Shown here: piece by piece, positions 29,135 through 38,536 of the stretch
Layout of the letters: every line of letters starts with the position of its first letter
Numbering within the stretch: position 1 is the stretch's first letter
Origin: Aureococcus anophagefferens
Taxonomy: Eukaryota > Sar > Pelagophyceae > Pelagomonadales > Pelagomonadaceae
Direction: 5' to 3'
NCBI RefSeq assembly: GCF_000186865.1
Contig: NW_008705569.1
Location: forward strand, 1,356,585-1,412,503
DNA: 55,919 nucleotides
Position numbers and translations under genes: made by a program
The notes under the pieces: model-generated
What the model was told of the DNA's origin: nothing
What the model saw: the letters and a program-made list of their open reading frames with translations, nothing else
The model's database searches: none

Positions 29135-31066
29135 ATGACCAACGCCTTCGCGGAGGGCGACAACAATGCCTACGAGGAGAAGGCCGAGCGCATGGCGGAG
29201 CAGAAGCTCCTGTTCCAGCCCATGCGCAAGTGGTACCTCGACCGGCGCAACGTGAAGCTCCAGGCGGAGCACGGCCTCTTCCCGTCCATGTGGATGGAGC
29301 TGGACGCGTGGGACGGCTGGAAGGCGTCGAAGAAGGCGTTCCTCAAGTTCCAGGACACGGGCGAGTGGGCCGGGAGCGCCGACGCGGCCGCGCCCGCGCC
29401 GCCGCCCGCGGCCGTCGCGCCCGAGCCCGCGGCGGCGCCGGCCGCGGCGGCGCCGTCGCCCGGCGCGGCGACGTCGTCGGACGGCGCGGCGGCCGCGGGC
29501 GTGGACCTGGCCATGCTCCGGGAGCTCCACGGGCCCATGGGCGCGTGGTACGCGGCGGACGGCCGCGCGGCGCTCCGGGCGTCGCACGGCGCGTACCCGG
29601 CGAGCGCCGAGGACCTGGAGTCGTGGCCGGCCTTCGAGCAGATCACGCAGGCCTTCCTCGAGGACGGCGACGGCGCGGGCGACGACGCGCCGAAGCCGCG
29701 GCCCCGGAAGAAGAGCCGCTTCTCGAACCGCGACGCGACGACCAAAACGAACGTCGAGCCGCGGTCCGCGGGGACGTTGCGGCTGCTCCAGCAGCAGGCG
29801 GCGACCATGGGCCCCGGCGGCGGCCAGCTCGCCTTGCTCGCGGCGAACCAGCTCGCGCTCGCGCGGCCCACGGGCGTCCAGCCCGGCGCGCACCTCACGC
29901 AGGAGCAGCAGCAGGAGCTCATGCTCCTCCAGATGCAGCTGCGGACGCTCCAGGAGCGGTCCATGAACTTCGGGGCCGAGTTCGAGAAGTGGTCCCAGGA
30001 CCCGGACCGCGCGGACCCGCCGCCGATCTACGGCCCGGACGGCAAACGCGCGAACACGCCCGAGGTCCTCTTCCGCCAGGAGCTCCAGCGCGAGCGGTCC
30101 GAGCTCATGGAGAAGATCTCGGCGATCCAGCCGACGGCGGCGGCGGCCATGGGCGACGCGCCGAAGCGGCCCACGCGCAAGTTGTACATTCCCGTCAAGG
30201 AGTTTCCCAACGTCTGCTTCATGGGTCTGATCCTGGGGCCGCGCGGCAACCACCACAAGCGCATGGAGCGCGACACGCTCTGCAAGATCCGCATCCGCGG
30301 CAAGGGGTCGCTGCGCGAGGGGTCCCGCGGCAAGGACCAGCAGCGCGACCTCGACGACGACAAGGACGACATGCACGTCTGGGTCGAGGGGCCCTCCGAG
30401 GCGCACGTGCAGCAGGCCGTGGACATGATCGAGCCCCTGCTCAACCCCGAGTCCGCGAAGATCGACGAGCTCAAGGAGAAGCACCAGACGGAGCTCGCGG
30501 AGATCAACGGCACGACGCGCACGGAGATCTACTGCCACATCTGCGGCGAGAAGGGCCACCAGCAGTGGGAGTGCCCGGCGAAGCAGCGGTCCTACGCGAT
30601 GGCGAACGTGCGCTGCGCGCTCTGCGGCGACACGTCGCACCCGACGCGCGACTGCGCGCTGAACAAGCAGCAGGCGACGGCGGCCGCCGGCGCCGACGGC
30701 ATGCCCGCGGCGGACAGCGCGGCCGCGCGCGTCAAGGTCGACTCCGAGTTCCTCGACTTCATGTCCGAGCTCGGCGAGGCCCCGGGCCTCGGCTTCCAGA
30801 AGCCCGGCGCGCCGCCCCCCGCGGTCCCGGCGCCGCCGCCGGCACCGCCCGCGCCGCCGCCGGCACCGCCCGCGCCGCCGCCGCCGCCGCAGGCGCCCGC
30901 GCCGCCGCCGCTCCCGCCGACGAACTACCAGCAGCAGCAGCAGGTCTGGTACCCGGGCGCGCAGTACGCGCAGGGCTACCAGCCCCAGGCGCCCCCGCAG
31001 CAGGCCTACGCCTACCAGCAGCAGCAGACGTACCGGCCGGGGTACCCGCCGCAGCAACCGCGCTAG
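29135..31066 (+). CDS. SF1: Splicing factor 1 / branch-point-binding protein
   Basis: 643 residues from ATG 29135 (human SF1 639); an in-frame ATG at 28937 would add a basic Arg-rich leader. SF1 recognises the intron branch point in the earliest spliceosome complex. Domains: two related N-terminal segments with MRKWYLDRR/MGAWYAADGR (residues ~30 and ~135), a helical linker, the KH-QUA2 domain (residues ~350-450) with the GLILGPRGNHHKRME GxxG loop, two CCHC zinc knuckles (CHICGEKGHQQWEC and CALCGDTSHPTRDC), and a Pro/Gln-rich tail of PPAP and QQQ runs. The duplicated WY segments are not typical of human SF1. It sits in a genome region rich in non-canonical introns. Confidence 0.9.
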   Translation: MTNAFAEGDNNAYEEKAERMAEQKLLFQPMRKWYLDRRNVKLQAEHGLFPSMWMELDAWDGWKASKKAFLKFQDTGEWAGSADAAAPAPPPAAVAPEPAAAPAAAAPSPGAATSSDGAAAAGVDLAMLRELHGPMGAWYAADGRAALRASHGAYPASAEDLESWPAFEQITQAFLEDGDGAGDDAPKPRPRKKSRFSNRDATTKTNVEPRSAGTLRLLQQQAATMGPGGGQLALLAANQLALARPTGVQPGAHLTQEQQQELMLLQMQLRTLQERSMNFGAEFEKWSQDPDRADPPPIYGPDGKRANTPEVLFRQELQRERSELMEKISAIQPTAAAAMGDAPKRPTRKLYIPVKEFPNVCFMGLILGPRGNHHKRMERDTLCKIRIRGKGSLREGSRGKDQQRDLDDDKDDMHVWVEGPSEAHVQQAVDMIEPLLNPESAKIDELKEKHQTELAEINGTTRTEIYCHICGEKGHQQWECPAKQRSYAMANVRCALCGDTSHPTRDCALNKQQATAAAGADGMPAADSAAARVKVDSEFLDFMSELGEAPGLGFQKPGAPPPAVPAPPPAPPAPPPAPPAPPPPPQAPAPPPLPPTNYQQQQQVWYPGAQYAQGYQPQAPPQQAYAYQQQQTYRPGYPPQQPR

Positions 31067-31177
31067 ACGCACGGCACGCCCCCCTCAGGTCGCGGAGCTG
31101 ACGTACGGCGGGCGGACGCGCGCCGCGGCGTTTCGCGCGCGCGCGGCGGTACCCGAAACGGCAGGTGCGGTGCGTCG

Positions 31178-31268
31178 CGCTCGGACCGGCCGCGTCTCGG
31201 GGATCCTCCGCGCGGTGCGTCGCGCGCGCGGCGCTCGGACCGGCCGCGTCTCCGGGATCCTCCGCGCT
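31178..31268. repeat. Imperfect tandem duplication downstream of SF1
   Basis: Two copies of GCTCGGACCGGCCGCGTCTC followed by GGGATCCTCCGCGC (starts about 53 bp apart), separated by GCGCGCGC-type sequence, in the shared 3' region between SF1 (+) and the gene ending at 31280 (-). Confidence 0.7.
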
Positions 31269-31279
31269 CTAGCTCTTAA

Positions 31280-31849
31280 CTACAGCGTCCGTCGTCGATC
31301 GTCGTTCTGGGGCTTCCCGGGCTTGATGATGTCGCCGTTGAGCTCGCACGTCTCCCGGAGGTTCGAGAGGAAGTCCTTGTCGACGTAGGGCTGGAGGAGG
31401 AGCACGGTGCCGTAGACGGCGTGCGTGTCGCGGTCGTCGCACCAGAGGACGTCGTCGGCGAGGAGCCGCGCCGCGTGGAGCTGCTTCTCGTACATGCCCG
31501 CGAGCTCGGCCGCGCGGCCGAGGATGGACCGCCTCTCGACGGCCGCGTAGGGCTCGTCGGGCGCGGGCGCGGCGATCTTCGCCGTCAGCTTCCGGAGCCC
31601 GGCGAGCGTCGCGGCGAGGCCGTCGACGGCGGCGGTCAGCTCGCCGTGGGCCGCCGCCATCTTCGCCTCGAGGGCCGCTTCGGCGAGGCTCGCCGACGCG
31701 CCCGTGGCGTCGTCGGCGGCGAGGTAGGTGCTCGTGAGCTTGTACTGGCTGCACCGGCCCAGCGCGTCGTGGGCGGCCTTGCAGTGCTTGTCCCAGTTCC
31801 ACGTCAGCGTCATGACGCGCTGGCGCGTCGGGAGCGTGGCAGCCTCCAT
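31280..31849 (-). CDS. Hypothetical helical protein
   Basis: 189 residues, no recognised family. It is mostly alpha-helical and Ala/Leu-rich (LAEAALEAKMAAAHGELTAA, KLTAKIAA) with a more conserved-looking C-terminal part: LADDVLWCDDRDTHAVYG then LLLQPYVDKDFLSNLRE. No signal or membrane helix. The codon bias matches neighbours, which supports a real gene. Convergent with SF1. Confidence 0.5.
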   Translation of the reverse strand: MEAATLPTRQRVMTLTWNWDKHCKAAHDALGRCSQYKLTSTYLAADDATGASASLAEAALEAKMAAAHGELTAAVDGLAATLAGLRKLTAKIAAPAPDEPYAAVERRSILGRAAELAGMYEKQLHAARLLADDVLWCDDRDTHAVYGTVLLLQPYVDKDFLSNLRETCELNGDIIKPGKPQNDDRRRTL

Positions 31850-32002
31850 TGATGGCGGCGTTTAGGGTCGCTCAGGCGCGGCCAAAGCGTTCACCATCAC
31901 GTCTCCACAGGCACCGGACACTGGATCCGCACCGGTTGCGACGCCGATCGTGTTGCTCAAGTGCCCGCACTCGCCGTTCAACCTTGAGCCGTGCGCGGAG
32001 CG

Positions 32003-33230
32003 ATGCGTTCCACGCCGGCGCTGCTGCTGGGCCTCGTCGCCGTGCCCGTGCGAGACGCGGGCGCGGCGCATCGCCTAAACGCGAAACCATCGCCGCTGCG
32101 CGTCGCGCCCGCGGCCGCGACGCGCGCCGCGTCCGGCGGCCTCGCGCGCGCGGCGTGCGCCCTGCGCGGCGGCGGGGAGAGCTTCTTCGGCGACCTCTAC
32201 GACTTTAGCGATCAAGCGGGGTCGGCCGCGGCGCGGCCGAGGCGGGCATCGGCGCCGCGCGGCGCGCGGCCGTCGCTGGGGCTGCCGGCGGGCCTCCTCT
32301 GGTTCGCGGTCAAGTCCCTGTCCCTCATCGCCGTCGCCGGGTCCGGCGTCTTCGTCGGCCGGAGCACCGCGCGCGCGCGTTCCCGCGGCGTCCGAAACGG
32401 TTTCGAAAGGGGAGGCGTCGCCGCGCCCGGAAAAAAAACGGAGCATCATCGCATAGGAGGACGGCACGGAGACCATGTACGCGGAGAGCGTCGCGGAGCT
32501 CGAGGCGCGGCTGCACCGGCTGAGCGTGGACCGGCAGATGCTGCAGGACGAGTTCGCGGACGCGCGGCGCGCTCTCGAGCGCCAGGTCGAGGAGGCGACG
32601 CGGCGCGCGGCCGCGGGCCAGTCCGAGACGGGCCACGCCCTCGAGGGCGCCAAGCGCGAGGTCGCCGACGCGCGCGCGGCGTCGGCGTCCCTCGCGAAGC
32701 GCGCGAGCGCGACGGCCGCGGAGCTCGACGCCGCGCGCGCGGACGCCGACGAGGCGCGGCGCCAGCTCGAGGCCGAGAAGCGCGTGAGGCAAGCCGACGG
32801 CGACCAGCTCCTGGCGCTCCGGGCCGAGCTCGAGGCGCTGCGCGCCGCGGCCGACGCGGAGGGCGCCGAGGGCGAGCGGCGCGGCGCGAAGATCACGGGC
32901 CTCGAGGGCGAGCTCCTCGCCGCCAAGGCCCGCGGCGACGGCCTCGCGGCCAAGCTCGCCGAGGCGCCGTCGCAGGCGGACCTCGACGCCGCGCGCGCCG
33001 ACGCCGCGGACGCGCGCAAGGAGCTCGGCGAGAAGGTCTCGCAGGCGCGCAAGGAGTTCACGCGCCTCGAGGCCGAGCTCGGCGGCGCCAAGGCCCGCGC
33101 CGACGACCTCGCGGCCAAGCTCGCGGCGGCGCCGCCGCGCGGCGGCCTCGGCGGCCCCGCGGACCAGCTCGCGGCGGTGAAGAAGAAGAAGAAGCAGCCC
33201 TCGCCCTACCAAAAAACCGACAGCGAGTGA
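32003..33230 (+). CDS. Membrane-anchored coiled-coil protein with signal peptide
   Basis: Two exons are inferred, 32003-32368 and 32457-33230 (379 residues). Exon 1 encodes a signal peptide (MRSTPALLLGLVAVPVR), a short ACALRGGGESFFGDLYDF segment and a membrane helix LLWFAVKSLSLIAVAGSGVF. Exon 2 encodes a ~240-residue coiled coil (LEARLHRLSVDRQMLQDEF, LAALR-type heptads) ending KKKKKQPSPYQKTDSE. The 3' splice site CATAG at 32452-32456 is clear. The 5' site is set only by frame: GC at 32369 or 32375 (GCGCG). Function unknown; the topology suggests an organelle-envelope or ER tether. Confidence 0.55.
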
Positions 33231-33421
33231 GGGCCGCGCGGCGCGGCGGCTACGACGCGCGCGCCGTAAGAGCCCGAAGCGTAGGCGGGCGAGCCCCTGT
33301 CCGTCTGGCCGTCTCGTTGAAGGTCAACGCGACGTCTCATCGTCTCGTCCACAAAATCAGCGAGCGTATGGGCATGACCATCCCGCAAAAAAAGGTGGGT
33401 TATGCACGCGGAAAGCCCGCA

Positions 33422-34396
33422 ATGCCCACCGCGGTCGCGACGTCGAGCCAGCGGCAGCGGCGCCTCCTCTGGGCGGCGGCGGCGACCGCCGCCGCCGCCG
33501 CCGCGGCCGTCGCGTGGCGGCGGTACCGGCGCCGGCGGCGCGCGTGGCGCCTGCGCGACAAGCTGACGGTGATCCTGTGCACGTCGCCCGTGAAGACGAA
33601 CCCGAGCACGGCGCTCATCGAGGAGACCGTGGGGTCCATGCGCCACCACGCGCCGGCGCTGGCGGGGTGCCCGACGCTCGTGCTCTGCGACGGCTACAAG
33701 GTGCGCGACGCGCCCAAGTACCGGAGCGGCCAGGTCACGGCGGAGGGCGGCGCCAAGTACGAGGCCTACGTGGCGAAGCTGCGGGCGCTGAATTTTGGAA
33801 AAATGGTGCGCTGCGCGGAGCGCCAGGGCTTCGGCTTCGCGCTGAAGCACGCGCTGACGTTCGTGAGGACGCCCTACGTCATCGTCGTGCAGCACGACCG
33901 CAACTTCGTGCGCGCCGTCGACGTCGAGCCCATCGTGCGCTGCCTCGAGCGCCACGACGCCTGGCTGAAGTACGTCGGGCTGCCGACGTCGACGACGCTC
34001 CACTACCGGCGGCTCGTGCTGTCCAAGTACGGCATCCGCGTCGACCGACGCGCGCCCGAGGGGTTCGACTTCGAACTGACGCCGCTGCTCCAGTGGTACG
34101 ACTCGACGCACGTCTGCTCGACGCGGCACTACCGCGAGTTCGTCTACGGCGGAAAACTCGTGAAGAAGGGCGGCTTCGTCGAGGACAAGCTCGGCCAGTT
34201 CCAGCTCGCGGCGATCCGCGAGCACGGCATGAAGGCCCACGCCCAGTTCGCCCAGTTCGTCCTCAACGACGGCGTCGACCGGCCCATCGTCGCCCACCTC
34301 GACGGCCACGACGCGCTCTCCTTCCGCAAGTTCTCCTTCGTCAAGGTCGAGGAACCGGGGGGGCTGCCGGGCGCGCCGGCGCCGGGGGGGGCGTAG
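33422..34396 (+). CDS. Glycosyltransferase-like type II membrane protein
   Basis: 324 residues from ATG 33422; an in-frame ATG at 33368 would add 18. The N-terminal anchor LLWAAAATAAAAAAAVAW is followed by a basic stop-transfer cluster, giving type II Golgi topology. The luminal part begins LTVILCTSPVKTNPSTALIE, continues with PTLVLCDGYKV and YVIVVQHDRNFVRAVDVEPI (a variant of the GT-A 'DD/DxD' strand with QHD), and ends with GGFVEDKLGQFQ. This matches GT-A nucleotide-sugar transferases loosely. Donor and acceptor unknown. Confidence 0.6.
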   Translation: MPTAVATSSQRQRRLLWAAAATAAAAAAAVAWRRYRRRRRAWRLRDKLTVILCTSPVKTNPSTALIEETVGSMRHHAPALAGCPTLVLCDGYKVRDAPKYRSGQVTAEGGAKYEAYVAKLRALNFGKMVRCAERQGFGFALKHALTFVRTPYVIVVQHDRNFVRAVDVEPIVRCLERHDAWLKYVGLPTSTTLHYRRLVLSKYGIRVDRRAPEGFDFELTPLLQWYDSTHVCSTRHYREFVYGGKLVKKGGFVEDKLGQFQLAAIREHGMKAHAQFAQFVLNDGVDRPIVAHLDGHDALSFRKFSFVKVEEPGGLPGAPAPGGA

Positions 34397-34630
34397 GTTT
34401 TGCTCCGCGTCGTCCGTCCCGCGGCTCGTGGGCTCAGGCTCGTCGCGGCAACTTGGAGTCAACAATGGCTCACTCGAAGCGGTGCCGGCGAGCCAACGCG
34501 ATCGCGCGAGCCAACACGTCGCAGCCACCGAGCTCTGTCGTCGCGCTCTTGCAATCGCGCTAGCAGTAGCAGCCGCGCACCGCGAGTCCACGACTGTTTG
34601 CCGGAGGCGTTGCAACCGTCGGCGGCGATC

Positions 34631-35615
34631 ATGACGGACTACGAAGCCATCGGCGACCAGATCATTGCCTGGGCCCTCGTGGGCAGCGATGTCACCGACG
34701 AGCCCGTGAAGGCGCGCTCCGGCGCCCGCCGCGCGACCCGCTCCGCCGCGCGCGCGCGAAACGCGACCCGACCGTGCGCGCGCGCGCGCCGCAGGGCTGG
34801 GCGCTGGGCTCCTTCACGACGGCGATCAGCATCGCGGGCGCGTACCTCGCGTTCGTGCTCGTCGGATCCGCGCGGCCGCCGCGCCCGGAACCGTCCCTCG
34901 CGAAAGGATGGAACGCGTCCCCCGCGCAGCTCATCATGCGCGCCTACCCCGGCGACGGCATCAAGCTCTACGGCGTCGCCTTCCTCTACAACATCGCGCA
35001 GGTCATGCTCTGCTCGTACATGTGCATCGAGGCGGTCATCGTCGCGAAGCGGTCGAACTTCAACCTGGTCTGCAACTCCTACGACGCCAAGCACCCGCCC
35101 ATGGCCAACGTGCTCTGGCTCTTCTACGCGTCCAAGGTGCTCGACTTCGTCGACACGTTCTTCATCGTCATCGGCAAGAAGTGGAAGCAGCTCTCGTTTC
35201 TCCACGTCTACCACCACACGACCATCTTCCTCTTCTACTGGCTCAACCTCCACGTGAACTACGACGGCGACATCTACCTCACCATCGTCCTCAACGGCGC
35301 CATCCACACGATCATGTACACGCGCGTCTTCCCGGCGCCGGCGACGTTCGTCGCCGCGGCCGCCCACGCCCGAACCGCAGGTACTACTTCGTCTCCATGC
35401 ACACGCGCGACATCTGGTGGAAGAAGTACCTGACGCTGGCCCAGCTCGTCCAGTTCACGTGCATGAACGCGCAGGCCATCTACATGTTCGTGACGGGCTG
35501 CTCCGCGACGCCGCCGCGCGTCACGGCCATCTACTTCGTCTACATCATCTCCCTCTTCATCCTCTTCCTCCAGTTCTTCATGTCGTCCTACGTGCCCAAG
35601 AAGAAGAAGCAGTGA
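34631..35615 (+). CDS. ELO-family fatty acid elongase (PUFA type)
   Basis: Exons 34631-34711, 34795-35321 and 35381-35615 give 280 residues. ELO enzymes are the ER 3-ketoacyl-CoA synthases that add two carbons from malonyl-CoA. Motifs: VKGW at the first junction, ASKVLDFVDTFFIVIGKKWKQ, the catalytic HVYHHTT, NGAIHTIMYTYYFVS, and a C-terminal KKKKQ ER-retrieval signal; about seven membrane helices. Splice sites: intron 1 GC-AG at 34712-34794 (a GT at 34706 is possible but would lose VK), intron 2 GC-AG at 35322-35380, 59 bp, phase 2. Both begin GCGCG. Delta-5/6 PUFA elongation toward EPA/DHA is inferred from lineage. Confidence 0.92.
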
Positions 35616-35882
35616 GCCTTCCTGTCCGTCGTCGTTGTGCCCGCCACCTTTGCCACTCTCGCGGCGCGGCCCATTCGCCCTAAGCGCCGCGTCGAGGGAC
35701 TCCGGGGGCTCGTGAGAGCGGGCCCTGGCTTTCGGAGGACGCTTCTTCGAAGGTGGTCTTAGCGCGCCCCGCGCCCCTCGTTGCGCGCGCGCGGCGGCCC
35801 CGCCCCGCGGGCCGCGCCGCCGCCAGGGGGGGCGCCCGGCGCCCCGGCCGCCGCCGCCGCCCCCCGCGGAGGAGGCCGCCGC

Positions 35883-36215
35883 CTAGACCTCGGGCTTGAA
35901 GACCGCGGCCTTGACGGCGACGGTGACGGTGACGGTGACGGTGAGGATGAGCGAGATGGGGAAGACGCCGGAGCCGAAGGGCCCGCTGGGGATGCCGCCG
36001 TCGTGGTTGAATTTGTTGTTGTTGTAGAATCGGTAGCCCTCGGGGGCGTGGGGGATGCCCCGGAGCCAGAAGAGGAGGTGCGAGAGGAAAAACACGGACA
36101 TCCAGTGGGGCTCGGCGTCGCGGCAGAACTGGAGGATGGGGTGCGGCGGCTTCACCTTCGACTTCAGGTCGCTGATGGACCCGGAGAAGACGGACTTCGA
36201 CTCGGCTGTCGACAT
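35883..36215 (-). CDS. Small two-helix membrane protein
   Basis: 110 residues from ATG 36215 (MSTAESKSVFSGSISDLKSK); the frame is open upstream but MSTAE follows the bidirectional promoter. Two membrane segments: HWMSVFFLSHLLFWLRGI and SLILTVTVTVTVAVKAAVF. The second is encoded partly by a GTGACG hexanucleotide repeat (about 35915-35945), giving (TV)n. The intervening loop PEGYRFYNNNKFNHDGGIPS looks conserved. No family recognised. Divergent with the DHHC gene. Confidence 0.5.
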   Translation of the reverse strand: MSTAESKSVFSGSISDLKSKVKPPHPILQFCRDAEPHWMSVFFLSHLLFWLRGIPHAPEGYRFYNNNKFNHDGGIPSGPFGSGVFPISLILTVTVTVTVAVKAAVFKPEV

Positions 36216-36349
36216 GGCTTCGACGGTCCCGGCACACCAACTAGAACTCGAGGCGAGGGCAGCCACGAGATGAGGGCTGAAAAAACGAGTCAATGTCCAA
36301 TTCAACGTAGCCAGAGATTTCTGCAACTGCGGTCCTCACATTTGATTAT

Positions 36350-36357
36350 GGGCAGCT
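36350..36357 (+). promoter_or_regulatory. GGGCAGCT motif before the DHHC gene
   Basis: GGGCAGCT 27 bp before ATG 36377, a one-base variant of the recurrent octamer, at the edge of an AT-richer promoter (about 36290-36350). Confidence 0.2.
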
Positions 36358-36376
36358 AAGTAGGCCGTGACGCGCC

Positions 36377-37012
36377 ATGCCCGTCGAGCTCAAGGAGAGC
36401 GGGTCGGCCGTCGTCTCCCCGGAGACCGTCGAGGCCGAGGAGGCGGGCGACGACGTCGAGGAGGCGCGCGTCCACGACCCCAAGAACCTGCTGCTGGACG
36501 ACGACTGCCACTGCTGCGCGCGCGTCGCGAAGAACTGGCTCATCTGCGGCCGGAAGCGCGGCCGCTGGCCCGCGACGTGCTTCGTCGGGCCGGACTGGCC
36601 CTGCATGTGCTGCACCTACAGTTTAATTCTGGCGCCGAGCGGCGCCTTCCTCGTGCTCGTCGCGCCGCGCGTGCACGCCGCCGTCGTCGCCGGCGGCGCG
36701 CTGACGCTCGGCGCGCTCCTGGCGGCCTTTAGCCTGACGGCCTGCAGCGACCCGGGCATCGTCTACCGGGAGCTCGGCTCCGACGACGTCGCGCGGCGCT
36801 TCTGCTCGCGGTGCGACTTCGAGCGGCCGATCGAGGCGCGCCACTGCTACGACTGCGACCTCTGCGTGCGGGATTTGGACCACCACTGCCCCTGGACGGG
36901 CAAGTGCATCGGCGCGAAGACGATCCGCAACTTCTACGCCTTCCTCGTGTGCCTCCTCGTGCACCTCGTCTACGTCGTGGTCATGACCGTCTACTTCTTC
37001 GTGCGGCCGTAG
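36377..37012 (+). CDS. DHHC palmitoyltransferase (short)
   Basis: 211 residues. DHHC enzymes S-acylate cysteines of membrane proteins. The zinc-bound Cys-rich domain is intact: RFCSRCDFERPIEARHCYDC, then LCVRDLDHHCPWTGKCIG with the catalytic DHHC and the downstream N-x-F (RNFYAFL). Three membrane helices are visible (LILAPSGAFLVLVAPRV, AAVVAGGALTLGALLAAF, FLVCLLVHLVYVVVMTVYFF). The fourth helix and the TTxE/PaCCT region usual in the family are missing because the frame ends VRP* 8 bp before the convergent gene's stop. It is either a short form or has a 3' exon not recognised. Confidence 0.85.
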   Translation: MPVELKESGSAVVSPETVEAEEAGDDVEEARVHDPKNLLLDDDCHCCARVAKNWLICGRKRGRWPATCFVGPDWPCMCCTYSLILAPSGAFLVLVAPRVHAAVVAGGALTLGALLAAFSLTACSDPGIVYRELGSDDVARRFCSRCDFERPIEARHCYDCDLCVRDLDHHCPWTGKCIGAKTIRNFYAFLVCLLVHLVYVVVMTVYFFVRP

Positions 37013-37020
37013 TCCGCACC

Positions 37021-38406
37021 CTAATTCAGCGACGCGTACTCCGTCGGCTTCGGCGCGCGCCGGAAGGCGACGAGCGCGAGGGTCGCGACGAGGCCCGCGG
37101 CGAGGACGAAGGTCGGCGGCGCGCCGACGGCCGCCGCGAGCGCCGCGAGCTCCTCGGACGCCGCGGTGCCGTTGCGGCGCGGGCGCGCCGCAAACGGCAG
37201 GGACGCGTTGCGCCCGCCGAAGGCCAGCGCGAAGGCGTCGGCGCAGACGCCGTTCCAGCACGAGTAGTCCGGCTCGAGGCCGCTGTCCCAGTCGCGCGCG
37301 TCGCACCGGACCGCGCTACCGTTGATGCCCATGTCGAGCTGCACGGCGAAGCCCGTCGGGTCGAAGAGGTAGTGGACGCTGTCGCCGTTGCAGACGTAGC
37401 GCGCGTCCTCGTGGTCGTCGAGGTAGCGCAGGATCCACTCCGCGTTCAGCTCCGGCGCGTCGATCGCGTAGTGGTTGTCCTGCCAGCGGTCCATGCCGCA
37501 GTTCGGGTCCCGGAGCAGCGTGTGGTGCACGGCGTGGAGCATCGACTCGAAGGCCGCCACGGAGAAGTCGCCCGACGTCGCCGACGGGGACCGCTGGCGG
37601 AAGCAGACGTCGACCGTCGCGTCCTGCCACTTGACGCAGCGCGTCTTGACGGTGTCGTCGTCGCTCTCGTAGAACAAGGACAGCGACGTGTTCATGCCCT
37701 GCACGTAAAACGCCTCGATGGCCGCGACGTCGCTCGACGCGCGCGACACGACGGCGACCTGGAGCTGCCGTTCCGCCGACGCGGCGACGCGGCGGAGCAC
37801 CGCGGCGGGGAGGCGCGGCTCCAGCTCGAGGAGCGTCGCCGCGAGCGGCGCGAGGACGGCGCTGCTGTTCGAGGAGAACTCCAGGACCATCTGCGTGTTC
37901 GGGACGTGCGCGATCGCGCCGTACCAGCTCGCGCCGCCCAGCCCCGGGAACCGGAAGGGCAGGAAGGGCACGCCGCCGGCCCGGAAGTTGTTCAGGAGCA
38001 GGTCGAAGTAGTCGTGCGTCGCGAAGAAGTGCGTGTTGTAGTCCATGAAGGCGTCGAAGGCGGCCATGCCGCCGAGCTTCTCGGAGAAGGAGGCCTCGAC
38101 CGCCTCCACCGTCAGCCCGCCCGTCGTCAGCTTGTGCTCGGTGGCCACGAGGTGGAGGCCGAAGCCCCCCTCGCCGCGCTCGTGGAGGCTCACGCGGCCC
38201 TGGAGCACGCTGAAGGAGTCGCCGAGCCACGTGCAGTTGCAGCGGTCCTTGGCGCACTCGTCCTGGGCCACGCTCACGGGCAGGTAGTCCAGGAGGAACT
38301 GCATGCCCTCCTTGGGCTTCGAAGCCGCGAAGGTCGACTTCGACACGCCGGCGCCGCTCTCCTGGGCCGTCGCGAAGCCCGCGCTGAGCAGGAGGAGGGC
38401 CAACAT
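37021..38406 (-). CDS. Secreted type I membrane protein, unknown (possible VOC-like fold)
   Basis: 461 residues. Cleavable signal peptide MLALLLLSAGFATA, large extracellular domain with many N-glycosylation sequons (NCT, NSS, NTS, NGS, NAS, NGT) and paired cysteines, and a C-terminal membrane helix PPTFVLAAGLVATLALVAF with a short cytosolic tail. The strand HYLFDPTGFAVQLDM resembles the metal-site strand of glyoxalase/VOC domains, and THEHK-like polar strands occur earlier, but the match is weak. No function assigned. Confidence 0.6.
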   Translation of the reverse strand: MLALLLLSAGFATAQESGAGVSKSTFAASKPKEGMQFLLDYLPVSVAQDECAKDRCNCTWLGDSFSVLQGRVSLHERGEGGFGLHLVATEHKLTTGGLTVEAVEASFSEKLGGMAAFDAFMDYNTHFFATHDYFDLLLNNFRAGGVPFLPFRFPGLGGASWYGAIAHVPNTQMVLEFSSNSSAVLAPLAATLLELEPRLPAAVLRRVAASAERQLQVAVVSRASSDVAAIEAFYVQGMNTSLSLFYESDDDTVKTRCVKWQDATVDVCFRQRSPSATSGDFSVAAFESMLHAVHHTLLRDPNCGMDRWQDNHYAIDAPELNAEWILRYLDDHEDARYVCNGDSVHYLFDPTGFAVQLDMGINGSAVRCDARDWDSGLEPDYSCWNGVCADAFALAFGGRNASLPFAARPRRNGTAASEELAALAAAVGAPPTFVLAAGLVATLALVAFRRAPKPTEYASLN

Positions 38407-38536
38407 CGTCTTCGATCGGGGCTGCTGCGTCCTTGGAATGCGGTAACGTGATTTGTTGATCTTTTCTTGAGGCCCGATTGAAGCACTCTCGCAAGCTCTG
38501 AGAGAGCGTCTGCCGCTGCTCGCGCTGCACGACGCA

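Noticed and set aside
34706..34707. GT donor for elongase intron 1
   Set aside because: In frame, but removes the family-typical VK before GW; the GC at 34712 is preferred. Not excluded.
35760..35882. Arg/Gly-rich ORF in the GC-rich gap after the elongase
   Set aside because: Simple-sequence GC runs without coding character.
38430..38500. Possible introner fragment near the small signal-peptide gene
   Set aside because: Only scattered similarity (GAGAGAGCG); no TIR, TSD or exon context.
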